From NCBI GenBank assembly GCA_017473285.1, contig JAFULP010000084.1, positions 1-7,334 of the forward strand: a stretch of 7,334 nt of DNA, in the 5' to 3' direction. Positions 1 to 5,247 of the stretch are shown here, in pieces. Each line of letters begins with the position of its first letter. The first letter of the stretch is position 1. The stretch is from Clostridia bacterium (GTDB lineage: Bacteria; Bacillota; Clostridia; Christensenellales; UBA1242). Made by a program: the position numbers and the translations under genes. The notes below the pieces were generated by a model. The model searched no databases. It was not told the origin of the DNA and worked only from the letters and a program-made list of their open reading frames with translations.

Positions 1-75
1 ATAGCAAAATCATTAAAATTAGATACTTAAGTAACTATTTGTACCAAAAATGATATTAAAGAATTATCTCATTTA

Positions 76-1566
76 ATGACATTAACTGAAAATAGAAAAG
101 ATTTTATTTCTTATAACGAAGACTATTATGAAACATTATATGAAATATTTAACGGTAATAAACATGGAAAAGCAACTTTATTCTTAGGTAAAGTTCACTT
201 AATTAAAACAATTAATGCATTAGAAAAAAATCTAAAAACAATTAATAATCAAATCTCAATTTTACCAATTGATAATTTAAGTAAAAGCGCTAAAGCAAAA
301 TTAACAGAACTAACTAATCGAATTTCAAATGATAATCTTGACTATATTGAAAACAATACCTTTGGCGATATGATGAAAGAATGGCTACTTGTATTCAAAA
401 AACAAGTAGTATCTGGAAGAACTTTTGAACATCAATTTAGAAATTTTAAACTACACATAGAACCACAAATTGGAAAAATGAAGATTGATGAAGTTAATAC
501 TATTGTCATACAAAAATTGCTTAATGAATTGCTTGAACAAGAATATAGTTTAGATACTACACGAAAGATAAAATTCTTAATTAGCCAATTCTTTGAATAT
601 GCTATTGAGAATAATTTAGCGAGTGATAATCCAGCAAGAAAAACAAAAGTAAAATCTAGCGAACGAAAAATTTATGATAACGAAAATAGATATAAAGCAA
701 TACCTATGGAAGTGCGAGAAAAGTTTATTGAAGATTTAGACAAGCACGATTTATTAAAACCATTTTGCTTAACAATGCTCTTTGGTGGACTTCGTGTTGG
801 TGAAGTTCTTGCACTACGTTGGGAAAATGTTGATTTCAAAAACAAAACATTAAATGTGGAATTTGGGGTAACCCAAGTTCCAAAATTTGATGAAGAAGGA
901 AATGTAACCGAACGAGTAACAGTTGTTAGTGATACCAAAACAGCTTGCTCTGTTCGCGAAGTTCCACTCCCCGACATTTTGATTAAAGCACTTGAAGATT
1001 ACAAGAAAAGACAATGGCTAATAGGCAAAGAAAACAATGTTGATTTGCTCGCCCCAGAAGTATTTATATTTGCAAACAATGACGGAAGTGTTAGGTCTTA
1101 TTCAGGTATGAAATCTATACTAGAAAGATTTTTGAAAGCTCACGAGTTAGACAAATACGGAATTCACTTTCACGGACTTCGCCACACTTACTCTAATATG
1201 CTTTTTGAGAACAACGAAAATCCAAAAGTCATACAAGCTCTTTTAGGGCACAAATCTGTAAAAACAACAATCACAACATACAACTCTGTTGATAAATCAT
1301 ACTTTAAAAGAGCAACTGATTTATTTAATAGAGAATTTGCTGTTGATGAAGAACAAAGACCAAACGATAAAGAACAACAAATAATTGACAACATAAGTGA
1401 TGACCAACTTGACCGAATTCTTGAACTACTTGAAAAGAGAAAACTTGAACAAGAACAACAAAAAGAAATAGAACAAGAGCAAGAAGAACAAGAAGATGTT
1501 GATACTTATGAACAAGAACGAGAAGAACGCAGAAAAAAGAAAAAACAATCTAATATGGAAATGTAA
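76..1566 (+). CDS. Tyrosine recombinase / site-specific integrase
   Basis: This is a phage- or ICE-type integrase that would cut and rejoin DNA at an attachment site through a covalent phosphotyrosine. The core-binding SAM-like domain covers about residues 95-190 and the catalytic domain about 205-420. The full catalytic set is visible: R240 (GGLRVGEVLALRW), K288 (DTKTACSVREVPLP), H366 and R369 (HFHGLRHTY), H392 (LLGHKS) and nucleophile Y402. Residues about 443-490 form an unusual tail rich in E, Q, K and R, probably a coiled coil. The first 94 residues do not resemble the usual AP2-like arm-binding domain. The start is uncertain: no ribosome site precedes the ATG at 76, and the same frame is open upstream to a TAA at 28-30. 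The gene points toward the 3' end of tRNA-Ile 218 bases away, as expected for an element integrated in that tRNA. The enzyme class is secure; activity and the exact N-terminus are not. Confidence 0.93.
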   Translation: MTLTENRKDFISYNEDYYETLYEIFNGNKHGKATLFLGKVHLIKTINALEKNLKTINNQISILPIDNLSKSAKAKLTELTNRISNDNLDYIENNTFGDMMKEWLLVFKKQVVSGRTFEHQFRNFKLHIEPQIGKMKIDEVNTIVIQKLLNELLEQEYSLDTTRKIKFLISQFFEYAIENNLASDNPARKTKVKSSERKIYDNENRYKAIPMEVREKFIEDLDKHDLLKPFCLTMLFGGLRVGEVLALRWENVDFKNKTLNVEFGVTQVPKFDEEGNVTERVTVVSDTKTACSVREVPLPDILIKALEDYKKRQWLIGKENNVDLLAPEVFIFANNDGSVRSYSGMKSILERFLKAHELDKYGIHFHGLRHTYSNMLFENNENPKVIQALLGHKSVKTTITTYNSVDKSYFKRATDLFNREFAVDEEQRPNDKEQQIIDNISDDQLDRILELLEKRKLEQEQQKEIEQEQEEQEDVDTYEQEREERRKKKKQSNMEM

Positions 1567-1570
1567 AATC

Positions 1571-1742
1571 TGACTTCTATTTTGACTACTATTTACACAT
1601 TTCTAGGCAGTTTTAGAAAGAATAAGACCGATAGGAGAATTATCTCTTATCGGTCTATTTTTTTTTGCAAAAATTTAGTTTAAAAATATTAGTAGTCAAA
1701 AAATCGGTCAATAGTAGTCAAAAATTTAACCCTGTTTTTGAC
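1571..1742. repeat. Cluster of ATAGTAGTCA repeats beside the integrase gene
   Basis: Copies of a ten-base motif ATAGTAGTCA lie between the integrase stop and tRNA-Ile. Two are in reverse orientation in tandem: TGACTTCTAT at 1571-1580 (one mismatch) and TGACTACTAT at 1583-1592, forming a 12-base tandem with one difference (1571-1582 and 1583-1594). Two are in forward orientation, TTAGTAGTCA at 1689-1698 (one mismatch) and ATAGTAGTCA at 1711-1720, starting 22 bases apart, and both continue into an A-run. A partial reverse copy, TTTTTGAC, lies at 1735-1742. The pairs flank the integrase terminator. Short repeats of this kind next to an integrase and its target commonly serve as arm-type integrase or excisionase sites; that role is inferred here. 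Confidence 0.6.
1626..1667 (+). terminator. Rho-independent terminator of the integrase gene
   Basis: GACCGATA at 1626-1633 pairs with TATCGGTC at 1648-1655. An inner GAGA/TCTC extension and an ATTA loop complete the hairpin, which is followed by TA and a run of about ten T residues. It lies 60 bases after the integrase stop and would end transcription before it reaches the tRNA genes, which are read in the opposite direction. Confidence 0.9.
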
Positions 1743-1753
1743 AAAAAAGCATT

Positions 1754-1780
1754 AAAAAAGCCCCTATTTCTAGGGGTTTT
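1754..1780 (-). terminator. Terminator of the tRNA-Ala/tRNA-Ile transcript
   Basis: CCCCTA (1761-1766), a TTTC loop and TAGGGG (1771-1776) form a stable hairpin. Read on the minus strand it is followed by CTTTTTT, and it begins just after the CCA end of tRNA-Ile. A shorter T-run on the plus side (1777-1780) could make it weakly bidirectional. Confidence 0.85.
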
Positions 1781-1783
1781 AAG

Positions 1784-1810
1784 TGGTAGGATTGAGTGGA
1801 CTCGAACCAC
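1784..1810. other. Probable integration attachment site (3' end of tRNA-Ile)
   Basis: The T arm, acceptor 3' strand and CCA end of tRNA-Ile lie directly next to the integrase-side sequence. Tyrosine integrases commonly use the 3' end of a tRNA gene as attB. The assignment rests on position and orientation only; the matching direct repeat at the far end of the element is not in the window. Confidence 0.4.
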
Positions 1811-1860
1811 CGACCCCCACCTTATCAGGGTGGTGCTCTAACCTGCTGAGCTACACTCCT
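1784..1860 (-). tRNA. tRNA-Ile (anticodon GAT)
   Basis: Read on the minus strand, this 77-base gene folds as a complete cloverleaf with an encoded CCA. The D stem is GCTC/GAGC, the anticodon arm is CCACC-CTGATAA-GGTGG with anticodon GAT, and the T arm is GGTGG-TTCGAGT-CCACT. It inserts isoleucine at ATC/ATT codons. The acceptor stem AGGAGTG/CAATCCT has a G5-A68 mismatch, while the other six pairs are Watson-Crick. It is the second gene of a two-tRNA transcript, 39 bases after tRNA-Ala. Its 3' end faces the integrase gene and is therefore the probable attachment site of the integrated element. Confidence 0.96.
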
Positions 1861-1868
1861 TTATTAAG

Positions 1869-1888
1869 TTTGATGTGGGAACATCAAA
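1869..1888 (-). other. Hairpin in the tRNA-Ala/tRNA-Ile spacer
   Basis: TTTGATGT (1869-1876) and ACATCAAA (1881-1888) are perfect inverted repeats around a four-base loop. They lie in the 39-base spacer between the two tRNAs. In the precursor RNA this would be an 8-bp stem, perhaps a processing signal. The leader ahead of tRNA-Ala carries another UUUGAUGU, from 1979-1986, that could compete for the same partner. Confidence 0.6.
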
Positions 1889-1899
1889 GCATTTGTTTA

Positions 1900-1976
1900 T
1901 GGTGGAGATATGCGGATTCGAACCGCAGACCCCCTGCTTGCAAGGCAGGTGCTCTAGCCAACTGAGCTATACCCCC
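1900..1976 (-). tRNA. tRNA-Ala (anticodon TGC)
   Basis: This 77-base gene on the minus strand gives a full cloverleaf. The acceptor stem is GGGGGTA/TATCTCC, the D stem GCTC/GAGC, the anticodon arm CCTGC-CTTGCAA-GCAGG with anticodon TGC, and the T arm TGCGG-TTCGAAT-CCGCA; A73 and CCA are encoded. The G3-U70 wobble pair, the main identity element read by alanyl-tRNA synthetase, is present. It is the first gene of the pair and starts about 13 bases after the predicted transcription start. The order Ala then Ile is the reverse of the usual Ile-Ala order in rRNA operon spacers, and no rRNA is nearby. Confidence 0.97.
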
Positions 1977-1995
1977 ATACATCAAATGCACAATT

Positions 1996-2024
1996 ATAAT
2001 AGCACACCTAAAAATAAATGTCAA
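1996..2024 (-). promoter_or_regulatory. Promoter of the tRNA-Ala/tRNA-Ile pair
   Basis: On the minus strand a perfect -35 TTGACA (2019-2024) is followed after 17 bases by -10 TATTAT (1996-2001). The -10 is preceded by TGC, an extended -10. Transcription should start near 1989, about 13 bases before tRNA-Ala. Confidence 0.88.
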
Positions 2025-2027
2025 TGA

Positions 2028-2063
2028 TTTTTACAAAATTTTTATAAATTTTTACAAATTTTT
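2028..2063 (-). promoter_or_regulatory. Phased A/T tracts, UP-element-like, before the tRNA promoter
   Basis: Four T5 tracts (A5 on the minus strand) begin at 2028, 2039, 2049 and 2059, a spacing of 11, 10 and 10 bases, and lie immediately upstream of the -35 box. A-tracts in helical phase bend DNA, and A/T blocks at this position bind the RNA polymerase alpha C-terminal domain at strong stable-RNA promoters. The placement is seen in the sequence; the function is inferred. Confidence 0.6.
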
Positions 2064-2145
2064 ATTTTGTGGCAAAAATTATACATTAATCATTAATGAT
2101 ACAATTCTTAAATTGTTGCAAATATTATAATCAATTATAATTATT

Positions 2146-2733
2146 CTAATTTTTTGTTGTAAATGAAAATTCACAACCGCAATATTCTTGGCGGTATAAA
2201 TCATACTTTTTACTTTCGTTGATGCTAAATAAAAAACCATTATCCTTTTTAAAGTCGGCATACAAATAGGTGACATTATATTGCTGTTGCAACTTTTTCC
2301 CACAAGAGTTGATAAATTGTGCATCTTTGTGTGGACTAATCGATAGGGTGGTAGTGACATAATCATAGTTGTTGGTTTTGGCATAGTTAAAAGAGTTTTC
2401 AAGCCTTAACTCAATACATTTTTGACACCTTGTTCCGCCTTCTTGGTTTTGCTCAAACCCTTTAACAGCATCTAAAAATTCGTTATGATTATAATCGCAA
2501 ACAACAAGTGGCAAATCTGTTAGTTTGGCAAACTGTTCGGCTCTAAGCAAATATTCGTCCTTAGGATAGGTGTTAGGGTTGTAGTAATATAGGGTAATAT
2601 CAGAATATTCTTTTAATTTAGGTAACACGCCCGAACTACAAGGAGCGCAACAAACATGAAGCAAGAGCCTAGGCTTGCCTTGTAAAGCGCTTAATTGTTG
2701 CTTCATAACCAAATTATAATTAACCTTTTGCAT
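2146..2733 (-). CDS. queH: Epoxyqueuosine reductase QueH
   Basis: QueH (DUF208 family) carries out the last step of queuosine synthesis. It reduces epoxyqueuosine to queuosine at position 34 of tRNAs with GUN anticodons (Asn, Asp, His, Tyr), in the cytoplasm and without the cobalamin used by QueG. Family signatures are clear: LLLHVCCAPCSS with C28, C29 and C32, TRCQKCIELRL with C103 and C106, and YCGC with C185 and C187. These cysteines supply the iron-sulfur cluster and active site in the family. At 195 residues the protein is full length. The N-terminus KVNYNLVM resembles other QueH proteins, which supports the first ATG even though no ribosome site precedes it. It is a single-gene unit with its own promoter, and its substrate tRNA-Asn is also the substrate of the AsnRS encoded further along. 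No preQ1 riboswitch fits, because there is essentially no leader. Confidence 0.95.
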   Translation of the reverse strand: MQKVNYNLVMKQQLSALQGKPRLLLHVCCAPCSSGVLPKLKEYSDITLYYYNPNTYPKDEYLLRAEQFAKLTDLPLVVCDYNHNEFLDAVKGFEQNQEGGTRCQKCIELRLENSFNYAKTNNYDYVTTTLSISPHKDAQFINSCGKKLQQQYNVTYLYADFKKDNGFLFSINESKKYDLYRQEYCGCEFSFTTKN

Positions 2734-2739
2734 GATAAT

Positions 2740-2768
2740 AGTATATAACTGAAATTACTTTTAGTCAA
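2740..2768 (-). promoter_or_regulatory. Promoter of queH, probably leaderless
   Basis: On the minus strand -35 TTGACT (2763-2768), a 17-base spacer and -10 TATACT (2740-2745) make a near-consensus sigma-A promoter. Only six bases separate the -10 from the queH ATG at 2733. The expected start of transcription falls on or next to the A of the start codon. Confidence 0.75.
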
Positions 2769-2877
2769 TATAGATAATAAAAAATCATAATTTTAAATGA
2801 TGTTAATTTGATTAAATTGGTTTAAAACTGGTTATTGGGTGGTAGATTATATTTTATGCTAAAAATGTTAATTGGCG

Positions 2878-2909
2878 TATAAATTTTGCTTGTCGACACA
2901 AAATTTATA
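2878..2909. repeat. Inverted repeat with nested TGTCGACA palindrome
   Basis: TATAAATTTTG (2878-2888) and CAAAATTTATA (2899-2909) are perfect 11-base inverted repeats. The ten-base centre contains the palindrome TGTCGACA (2891-2898). There is no T-run after it, so it is not a normal terminator. It fits a regulator-binding site or an RNA hairpin. Confidence 0.6.
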
Positions 2910-2970
2910 TGTAGGTTTAAAATAAAAGCAATTTAAAATAGTTTATTAGCATGAATATATAAATGTGATA

Positions 2971-2980
2971 TTTGTGTCGA
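2971..2980. promoter_or_regulatory. Second copy of the TTTGTGTCGA element, possible operator
   Basis: TTTGTGTCGA here is the exact reverse complement of TCGACACAAA at 2893-2902. It lies about ten bases after the weak candidate -10 at 2956-2961, a common operator position. Binding by a regulator is inferred only. Confidence 0.35.
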
Positions 2981-3014
2981 ATAAATAAATTTTTCAATTA
3001 AAAGGGAGGAGATT

Positions 3015-3764
3015 ATGAAAAATAAAATTTTAAGTTTTGTTTTGGCACTTTGTTTGGTTATGCCTTGTGCATTAGTGTTTTCAGCATGCGGAGATAAAGA
3101 AAAAGAGCCTGCTGACGCAGCAATCTATGTGGGAACTGCTACAGAACTTACAACAGCGATTGCTGATGCAACTGCCACTGATGTTATTAAATTAACTGCC
3201 AACATTGACCTAGAGAGCAAAATCACAATTGAAAGTAAAGTTACAATCAACCTAAATGGTAAAACATTAACTGCTGTAAACGACATAGCGGGGGATGGCA
3301 TCTTTATGGTTATTGAAAATGGTGAGTTGACAATTGAGGGTGATGGTGTTGTAAATTCTGCTACACAATCTAATGATTATTCAATGGCTATTTGGGCAAG
3401 AAATGGTGGTAAAGTTATTATCAATGGTGGCACATTTACAAATGTAGGCGCTAAGGATTTTGAAGACAATGGCACTGTTGCAAACAATAACGAATTGATT
3501 TATGCTAGCGTTGATGGTGAAATTATTATCAATGGCGGTGTATTTGTTGGAAACACTGAAAATGAAACATATGGCGCTAGATTTACTTTAAATAAGAAAG
3601 ATGGTTCTAATGGTAGCATCATAGTAAAAGGTGGTACATTTAAGGAATACAATCCATCTGCTAGTTTAAGCGAAAATCCAGTTGCAAACTTTGTGGCTGA
3701 GGGATACAAGGTGCAATCGGCGGAAGTGGAAGGCGCAACTTGGTACACTGTAGTGGCTGAATAA
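3015..3764 (+). CDS. Secreted lipoprotein with beta-helix-like repeats, function unknown
   Basis: The protein begins with a lipoprotein signal: basic MKNK, a hydrophobic stretch to residue 23, and the lipobox VFSAC with C25 as the lipidation site. The mature protein should be anchored outside the membrane. The remaining 224 residues show recurring turns of similar form: GELTIEGDGVV (103-113), GKVIINGGTF (132-141), GEIIINGGVF (168-177) and GSIIVKGGTF (200-209). With TINLNGKTL (77-85) before them, this pattern suggests a short right-handed parallel beta-helix of the kind seen in pectate-lyase-like and adhesin-like surface proteins. No catalytic motif is recognisable, so enzyme activity is not claimed. 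The ending, NFVAEGYKVQ followed by TWYTVVAE, is a closing module I associate with gut-bacterial surface repeat proteins. A strong GGGAGGAG at 3004-3011 fixes the start. The gene stands alone and ends at a terminator shared with asnS. Confidence 0.85.
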   Translation: MKNKILSFVLALCLVMPCALVFSACGDKEKEPADAAIYVGTATELTTAIADATATDVIKLTANIDLESKITIESKVTINLNGKTLTAVNDIAGDGIFMVIENGELTIEGDGVVNSATQSNDYSMAIWARNGGKVIINGGTFTNVGAKDFEDNGTVANNNELIYASVDGEIIINGGVFVGNTENETYGARFTLNKKDGSNGSIIVKGGTFKEYNPSASLSENPVANFVAEGYKVQSAEVEGATWYTVVAE

Positions 3765-3770
3765 AAAATA

Positions 3771-3797
3771 AAAGCACTCAATTATTGAGTGCTTTTT
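3771..3797. terminator. Bidirectional terminator between the lipoprotein gene and asnS
   Basis: GCACTCAA (3774-3781), a TTA loop and TTGAGTGC (3785-3792) form a perfect stem, extended by AAA/TTT. T-runs follow on both strands: TTTTT on the plus strand, and TTTT followed by ATTTTTTA on the minus. It lies just after the lipoprotein stop and about 40 bases after the asnS stop, so it serves both convergent units. Confidence 0.93.
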
Positions 3798-3838
3798 GCT
3801 ATGCATTTTATTTGTTTAACACATTTGGAGTGTGTCTA

Positions 3839-5224
3839 CTAGCCTTGGATTGAGCCAACGGTACGTGGGAAGATTTCCACATCACGTATATTTGACACGC
3901 CTGTTAGGTACATTACTAAACGTTCAAAGCCCAAGCCGTAACCCGAGTGGACATTGGTACCAAATCTACGAGTGTCAAGGTACCAAGAATAATCTGCTTC
4001 GTTTAGTCCTAGTTCTGCCATACGGGTGGTAAGTTTGTCAAGGCGTTCTTCACGCTGACTGCCACCAATAAGTTCGCCAATACCAGGAACAAGCAAGTCA
4101 ACAGCGGCAACTGTTTTGCCGTCATCATTTTGACGCATATAGAATGCTTTGATGTCTTTTGGATAGTTCTTTAAGAACACTGGTTTTTTGTACACTTCTT
4201 CAGTAATATATCTTTCGTGTTCACTTTGAAGGTCAATACCCCATTTAACAGGGAATTGGAAGCGCTCCTTAACCTTTTCAAGAATATTGATTGCTTCAGT
4301 ATAGTCTAGGCGAACAAAATCGTTAGATACAATATTATTTAATCTTTCAAGTAGGCCTTGGTCTACAAACTTATTTAAGAACTCAAGTTCGTCCTTGCAT
4401 TCTTGCATTACATAAGAAATAACATATTTAATCATTTCTTCTTCATTGTCCATAAGTTCGTTAATGTCGCAAAAGCACATTTCAGGTTCCATCATCCAAA
4501 ATTCGGCTGCGTGGCGAGAAGTATTGGAATTTTCAGCCCTAAAAGTTGGTCCAAAAGTATAAGTTTTGCCAAAAGCGTGGGTAAGTGTTTCTTCGTGAAG
4601 TTGACCAGATACAGTCAATGATACTTTTTTACCAAAGAAATCTTTATCGTAATCCACCTTTCCACTTTTAGCCACACGGTCAAGGTCAAGAGTGGTTACT
4701 TGGAACATCTCTCCTGCACCTTCACAGTCGTTAGCGGTAATTATTGGAGTGTGCACATACACAAAGTTGCGTTCGTTAAAGAATTTGTGAATTGCAAACG
4801 CACTAACTGACCTAATGCGGAACACTGCGTTAAACAAATTGCCTCTTGGACGAATTGTAGGTATTGAACGCAAGAACTCAACTGTATGGCGCTTTTTTTG
4901 TAAAGGATAATCGGCACTACATTCGCCAAGAATTTCAACACTTACAGCGTTAAGTTCAAAGGGTTGTTGGGCATTAGGTGTAACAATTACTGTGCCTTCA
5001 ATCTTAAATGAAGAACCAACAAGTGTTTTAACGATTTCATCATAGTTAGACACCTTTTCACGCTCTACTACCACTTGCACACTTTTAAATGCTCCGTCGT
5101 TAAGTTCGATAAAAGCAATGTTTTTAGAATCTCTAACAGTACGAGCCCAACCACAAACTGTGATTACTTGGTTTTCAAACTGTTTATAAGTTTTGTGTAA
5201 ATCTCTAATTTCTATTCTTTTCAT
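3839..5224 (-). CDS. asnS: Asparaginyl-tRNA synthetase
   Basis: AsnRS charges tRNA-Asn with asparagine using ATP in the cytoplasm. It is a class IIb enzyme. An N-terminal OB-fold anticodon-binding domain covers about residues 1-105 (VCGWARTVRDSKNIAFIELNDG). Class II motif 1 is near VHTPIITANDCEGAGEMF (157-174), motif 2 begins FRAENSNTSRH (228-238), and motif 3 is GYGLGFERLVMYLTG (428-442). FRAENSNTSRH with the following EFWMMEPE is typical of AsnRS rather than AspRS. At 461 residues the length is normal. The start has a good AAGGAG five bases upstream. The gene follows lysS by 23 bases on the same strand and is therefore its operon partner. A direct AsnRS implies that tRNA-Asn need not be charged through the Asp-tRNA amidotransferase route. 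Confidence 0.97.
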   Translation of the reverse strand: MKRIEIRDLHKTYKQFENQVITVCGWARTVRDSKNIAFIELNDGAFKSVQVVVEREKVSNYDEIVKTLVGSSFKIEGTVIVTPNAQQPFELNAVSVEILGECSADYPLQKKRHTVEFLRSIPTIRPRGNLFNAVFRIRSVSAFAIHKFFNERNFVYVHTPIITANDCEGAGEMFQVTTLDLDRVAKSGKVDYDKDFFGKKVSLTVSGQLHEETLTHAFGKTYTFGPTFRAENSNTSRHAAEFWMMEPEMCFCDINELMDNEEEMIKYVISYVMQECKDELEFLNKFVDQGLLERLNNIVSNDFVRLDYTEAINILEKVKERFQFPVKWGIDLQSEHERYITEEVYKKPVFLKNYPKDIKAFYMRQNDDGKTVAAVDLLVPGIGELIGGSQREERLDKLTTRMAELGLNEADYSWYLDTRRFGTNVHSGYGLGFERLVMYLTGVSNIRDVEIFPRTVGSIQG

Positions 5225-5225
5225 T

Positions 5226-5243
5226 TTAACTCCTTAAAGTTAA
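5226..5243 (-). promoter_or_regulatory. asnS ribosome site inside a small inverted repeat
   Basis: In the 23-base lysS-asnS gap, TTAACT and AGTTAA pair around a six-base loop in the mRNA. The AAGGAG ribosome site spans the loop and the second arm. The stem has five A-U pairs and one G-C pair, so any block on translation would be mild. It may help couple asnS to lysS translation, but this is inference. Confidence 0.3.
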
Positions 5244-5247
5244 CTAA

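Larger units (their letters stand above)
2769..3014. other. Intergenic region between divergent queH and the lipoprotein gene
   Basis: This A/T-rich stretch has no convincing gene. It holds a long palindrome at 2878-2909, a repeated TTTGTGTCGA element, and a weak candidate promoter for the lipoprotein gene: TTTAAA at 2932-2937, an 18-base spacer and TATATA at 2956-2961. No clear consensus promoter for the plus strand was found, unlike the other genes here, so the lipoprotein gene may depend on an activator or another sigma factor. Confidence 0.4.

Noticed and set aside
672..977. A 101-codon minus-strand open frame inside the integrase gene
   Set aside because: The plus-strand integrase has unmistakable family motifs across the same bases; the reverse frame has no recognisable content.
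1689..1724. A CRISPR array suggested by the regular repeats near the integrase
   Set aside because: The repeats are only about ten bases, the units start 22 bases or fewer apart, orientations are mixed, and no cas gene is present.
1783..1965. A 60-codon plus-strand open frame
   Set aside because: It lies almost wholly antisense to the two tRNA genes and has no ribosome site. Its peptide is of the type commonly mis-called across tRNAs.
2084..2120. Hairpins after queH (ACAATT/AATTGT at 2101-2116 and an ATCATTAATGAT palindrome) as a terminator
   Set aside because: Both are very A/T-rich and neither is followed by a T-run on the minus strand, so a terminator cannot be supported.
2734..2790. A preQ1 riboswitch before queH, as seen with some queuosine genes
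   Set aside because: The promoter lies six bases from the ATG, leaving no room for a leader RNA.
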